Shown in pieces: positions 62,208-64,000 of a stretch of DNA of 64,000 nt. This DNA is from Pseudomonas sp. CFBP 13711. Its GTDB lineage: Bacteria; Pseudomonadota; Gammaproteobacteria; Pseudomonadales; Pseudomonadaceae. Each line of letters begins with the position of its first letter. The stretch's first letter is position 1. The notes beneath the pieces were generated by a model, which was not told the DNA's origin, made no database searches, and worked only from the letters and a program-made list of their open reading frames with translations. A program made the position numbers and the translations under genes. The stretch spans positions 310,001 to 374,000 of the forward strand of contig NZ_JACYVI010000004.1 of the NCBI RefSeq assembly GCF_014842265.1. The letters run 5' to 3'.

Positions 62208-63227
62208 ATGCCTACCTACGCTCGAATCGCCGAAATCGAATACGAATTGCCCGAGGGCGTGCTCGACAACCAGATGCTGGCCGAAGCGTTTCCGGAGTGG
62301 GACGTCGACAAGATTTTCCAGAAGACCGGGATCAGCCAGCGGCACATCATTGCCGACGACGAGACCGCCTCGGACCTGGCGTTTCGCGCCTGTGAAAAAC
62401 TTTTCGCCAACAGCGCCACGGCGCGAGAGCAAATCGACTGCCTGATCTACTGCACCCAAAGCCCCGATCACATGCTCCCGGCCACCGCCTGCATCCTGCA
62501 GCATCGCCTGCAACTGTCCCAGCACTGCGCCGCGTTCGATTTCAATCAGGGTTGTTCGGGGTTTATCTACGGGCTGGGCATTGCCAAGGGCTTCATCGAA
62601 TCCGGCCAGTGCAAGAACGTGCTGCTGATCACCGCCGAAACCTACAGCCGCTACATCAACCCCCGAGACAAGAGCGTGCGTACGCTGTTTGGCGACGCCG
62701 CTGCGGCCACGCTCATCAAAGCGTCGGACGAGGAGGGGCCTTGCCTCGATCGTTTTCGCTACGGCAGCGACGGCGCCGGGGCGAACAACCTGATCGTACC
62801 CATGGGCGCTGCCCGCCGGCCGTTCGATGCAGAACAGATGCCCGTCGAGTACGAAGACGACAGCGGCAATGTCCGTTCGGACGCGGACCTGTACATGAAC
62901 GGCCCGGCGATCTTCGAATTCTCCATGACCCGGGTCCCGGCCTTGTTCGCCTCACTGTTCGACGAGCAGTTCACGGTCGAGTCTTCCGACCTGTTCGTCT
63001 TTCACCAAGCCAACCAGTTCATGCTCGAAGCGCTGCGTCGTCGACTGAAGCTGGCGCCGGAGAAATTCATCACCGAATTCAAACACTGCGGCAACACGGT
63101 GTCGTGCAGCATTCCGATTGCGCTGAAAGAGTCCCTGAAGAAAGGCCAGGTGCAACCCGGCAGCGTGATCACGGCGGTGGGGTTCGGCGTGGGGTATTCG
63201 TGGGGTGGCTGCGTGATTCGCTGGTGA
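62208..63227 (+). CDS. 3-oxoacyl-ACP synthase III (KAS III, FabH-like), second copy
   Basis: A 339-residue condensing enzyme. Catalytic residues are Cys116 (NQGCSGFIYG), His266 (VFHQANQFM) and Asn296 (KHCGNTVSC). It shares LFGDA-A-TLI, DGAGANNLIVP and VGYSWGGCVIRW blocks with the first copy but is clearly diverged, so the two probably perform different condensations or form a heteromer. ATG 62208 lies seven bases after the acyltransferase stop. It is the last gene of the unit; a rho-independent hairpin follows. Confidence 0.9.
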   Translation: MPTYARIAEIEYELPEGVLDNQMLAEAFPEWDVDKIFQKTGISQRHIIADDETASDLAFRACEKLFANSATAREQIDCLIYCTQSPDHMLPATACILQHRLQLSQHCAAFDFNQGCSGFIYGLGIAKGFIESGQCKNVLLITAETYSRYINPRDKSVRTLFGDAAAATLIKASDEEGPCLDRFRYGSDGAGANNLIVPMGAARRPFDAEQMPVEYEDDSGNVRSDADLYMNGPAIFEFSMTRVPALFASLFDEQFTVESSDLFVFHQANQFMLEALRRRLKLAPEKFITEFKHCGNTVSCSIPIALKESLKKGQVQPGSVITAVGFGVGYSWGGCVIRW

Positions 63228-63275
63228 GCGAAGGCGTCACCCTCCGGCGCGTAAGGTGACTGTTCAGCCGCACGC

Positions 63276-63305
63276 AAAAAGGGCTCCACGAAGGAGCCCT
63301 TTTTT
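63276..63305. terminator. Bidirectional rho-independent terminator
   Basis: GGGCTCC and GGAGCCC form a 7-base-pair stem with loop ACGAA, flanked by AAAAA before and TTTTTT after, so it can stop transcripts in both directions. It lies between the KAS III gene and the convergent glycosyltransferase gene. Confidence 0.92.
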
Positions 63306-63307
63306 AT

Positions 63308-64000
63308 TCAGCGGTCCAGCAACACCTGGAGCCAGCGCTGCAGATACGCCTCATCCATAATCCAGTCACTCATCACGCGCTGCTTCAATGCCTGCCCGAG
63401 TCGTTTTGATTCGTCCAGATCGTTGAGGTGCTGGTCGATCGCGTCGGTCCAGTCGGCAGTCGTGTTGTGTACCCGCGTCAGCGGCAGATTGTTGCGCAGG
63501 CCCTGCACGTCGGTGGCGATGACCGGATAGCCACAGGCGCCGAATTCCAGTGCCAGGCGGCAGCTTCTGTATTCGCCGAACACGTCGTCGCCGGCGGGAA
63601 TCAGGGCGAGGTCCAGGTCGAGACACGCCAGCACGCCGGGATACAGGACACCTTCCACCGGGCTGCGCCATTCATGAACATAAGGGCGCAGGGCCTGCGG
63701 GCACGGGCCCATGATAATCCACTCGACCCGGTCGGCGAAGGCCTTGATCACGTCCGCAATCAACGCCAGATCGTTCACCTCAGCCTGCGTGCCGACCCAG
63801 CCGATCCGTGGCTTGTCGTGGGGCAGCGAATGGCACTGCACTCGCCGCCAGTGCTCGCTCAGCCGGGTTTCGATGACGTCAATGTGCGGATGCAATGCGC
63901 TTAGTTCGTCGGCCAGCCCTGTGCTGGACACCACCACCTTGTCCATCAGCGCAAGGCTGGCCTCGAGACCGGCACGCACCTGTTGCGCTGAAGGCGCGCC
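63308..64000 (-). CDS. Glycosyltransferase, C-terminal part (5' end outside window)
   Basis: About 230 residues at the C-terminus of a glycosyltransferase, open to the right edge of the window. The visible part has KPRIGWVGTQAEVNDLALI, EWIIMGPCPQALRP, LDLALIPAGDDVFGEYRSCR and LEFGACGYPVIATDVQGLRN, a GT1-like C-terminal domain. It is colinear with the last roughly 230 residues of the glycosyltransferase at 51763, including the closing stretch MSDWIMDEAYLQRW against RDWMFDDAAVQAW. It therefore likely belongs to the same large family and points to a two-transferase system as in flagellin glycosylation. Confidence 0.88.
   Translation of the reverse strand, partial: GAPSAQQVRAGLEASLALMDKVVVSSTGLADELSALHPHIDVIETRLSEHWRRVQCHSLPHDKPRIGWVGTQAEVNDLALIADVIKAFADRVEWIIMGPCPQALRPYVHEWRSPVEGVLYPGVLACLDLDLALIPAGDDVFGEYRSCRLALEFGACGYPVIATDVQGLRNNLPLTRVHNTTADWTDAIDQHLNDLDESKRLGQALKQRVMSDWIMDEAYLQRWLQVLLDR

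Noticed and set aside
1..64000. tRNA, rRNA genes, CRISPR arrays and complete insertion sequences
   Set aside because: None was recognised; the repeats seen are REP/REPIN-type palindromes without regular spacers, and no transposase reading frame was found.

Overview
The window is a piece of a GC-rich Pseudomonas chromosome. The protein sequences (PepN, NadK, YeaC and DUF2797 proteins), the many REP/REPIN palindromes built on ACCGGCTTCAGCCGG or GAGCGAGCTTGCTCGC, and the large tandem glycosyltransferases fit the P. fluorescens/P. syringae side of the genus; the species cannot be fixed from this sequence. No tRNA, rRNA, CRISPR array, prophage or intact insertion sequence was seen.

Layout. 1-11.6 kb is housekeeping with accessory transporters: a partial MHS-family symporter, an Fsr-like exporter translationally coupled to arsB, then nadK, a metallophosphatase, a GlpG-like rhomboid protease, YeaC, a DUF2797 protein and pepN with a clear terminator. 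11.8-21.5 kb holds an aldehyde dehydrogenase, a four-gene operon that looks aimed at D-amino acids (DSD1-type PLP enzyme, RidA, FAD oxidase, GNAT) with a divergent LysR regulator, a bicupin plus a second copy of the GNAT gene, and an EamA exporter. 21.6-37 kb is a catabolic island under an AraC-type regulator: HAD hydrolase, PuuB-like oxidase, peptide/opine-type ABC importer, a three-subunit HcnABC-like dehydrogenase, M20 deacylase, succinate-semialdehyde-type dehydrogenase and tartrate-type dehydrogenase. 37.0-39.5 kb is a repeat-rich pocket carrying an S-type pyocin with a colicin E3-like rRNase domain and a small candidate immunity gene. 39.5-51.7 kb contains ghrA-like and gabT-like genes, a HAD protein, an Lrp regulator, an omptin protease, a YCF48-like protein with an RND/MMPL exporter, and hydroxybutyryl-CoA dehydrogenase plus thiolase with an AraC regulator.

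51.8-64 kb is probably a cell-surface (most likely flagellin) glycosylation island. Two minus-strand glycosyltransferases with related C-terminal domains bracket plus-strand genes for two methyltransferases, a phytanoyl-CoA-type dioxygenase, an acyl carrier protein, a Rieske oxygenase, two KAS III enzymes, an SDR reductase and a NeuD/PglD-type acyltransferase. Together these could build, oxidise and transfer a short acyl group onto a sugar. A good sigma-54 promoter match stands in front of the ACP gene.

The most novel non-coding signal is a roughly 300-base element present twice (about 18441-18740 and 39187-39503). Its arms differ in sequence between copies but keep base pairing, including a long-range stem closing two hairpins that share the loop CATGGATG. 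That pattern indicates a selected nucleic-acid structure.
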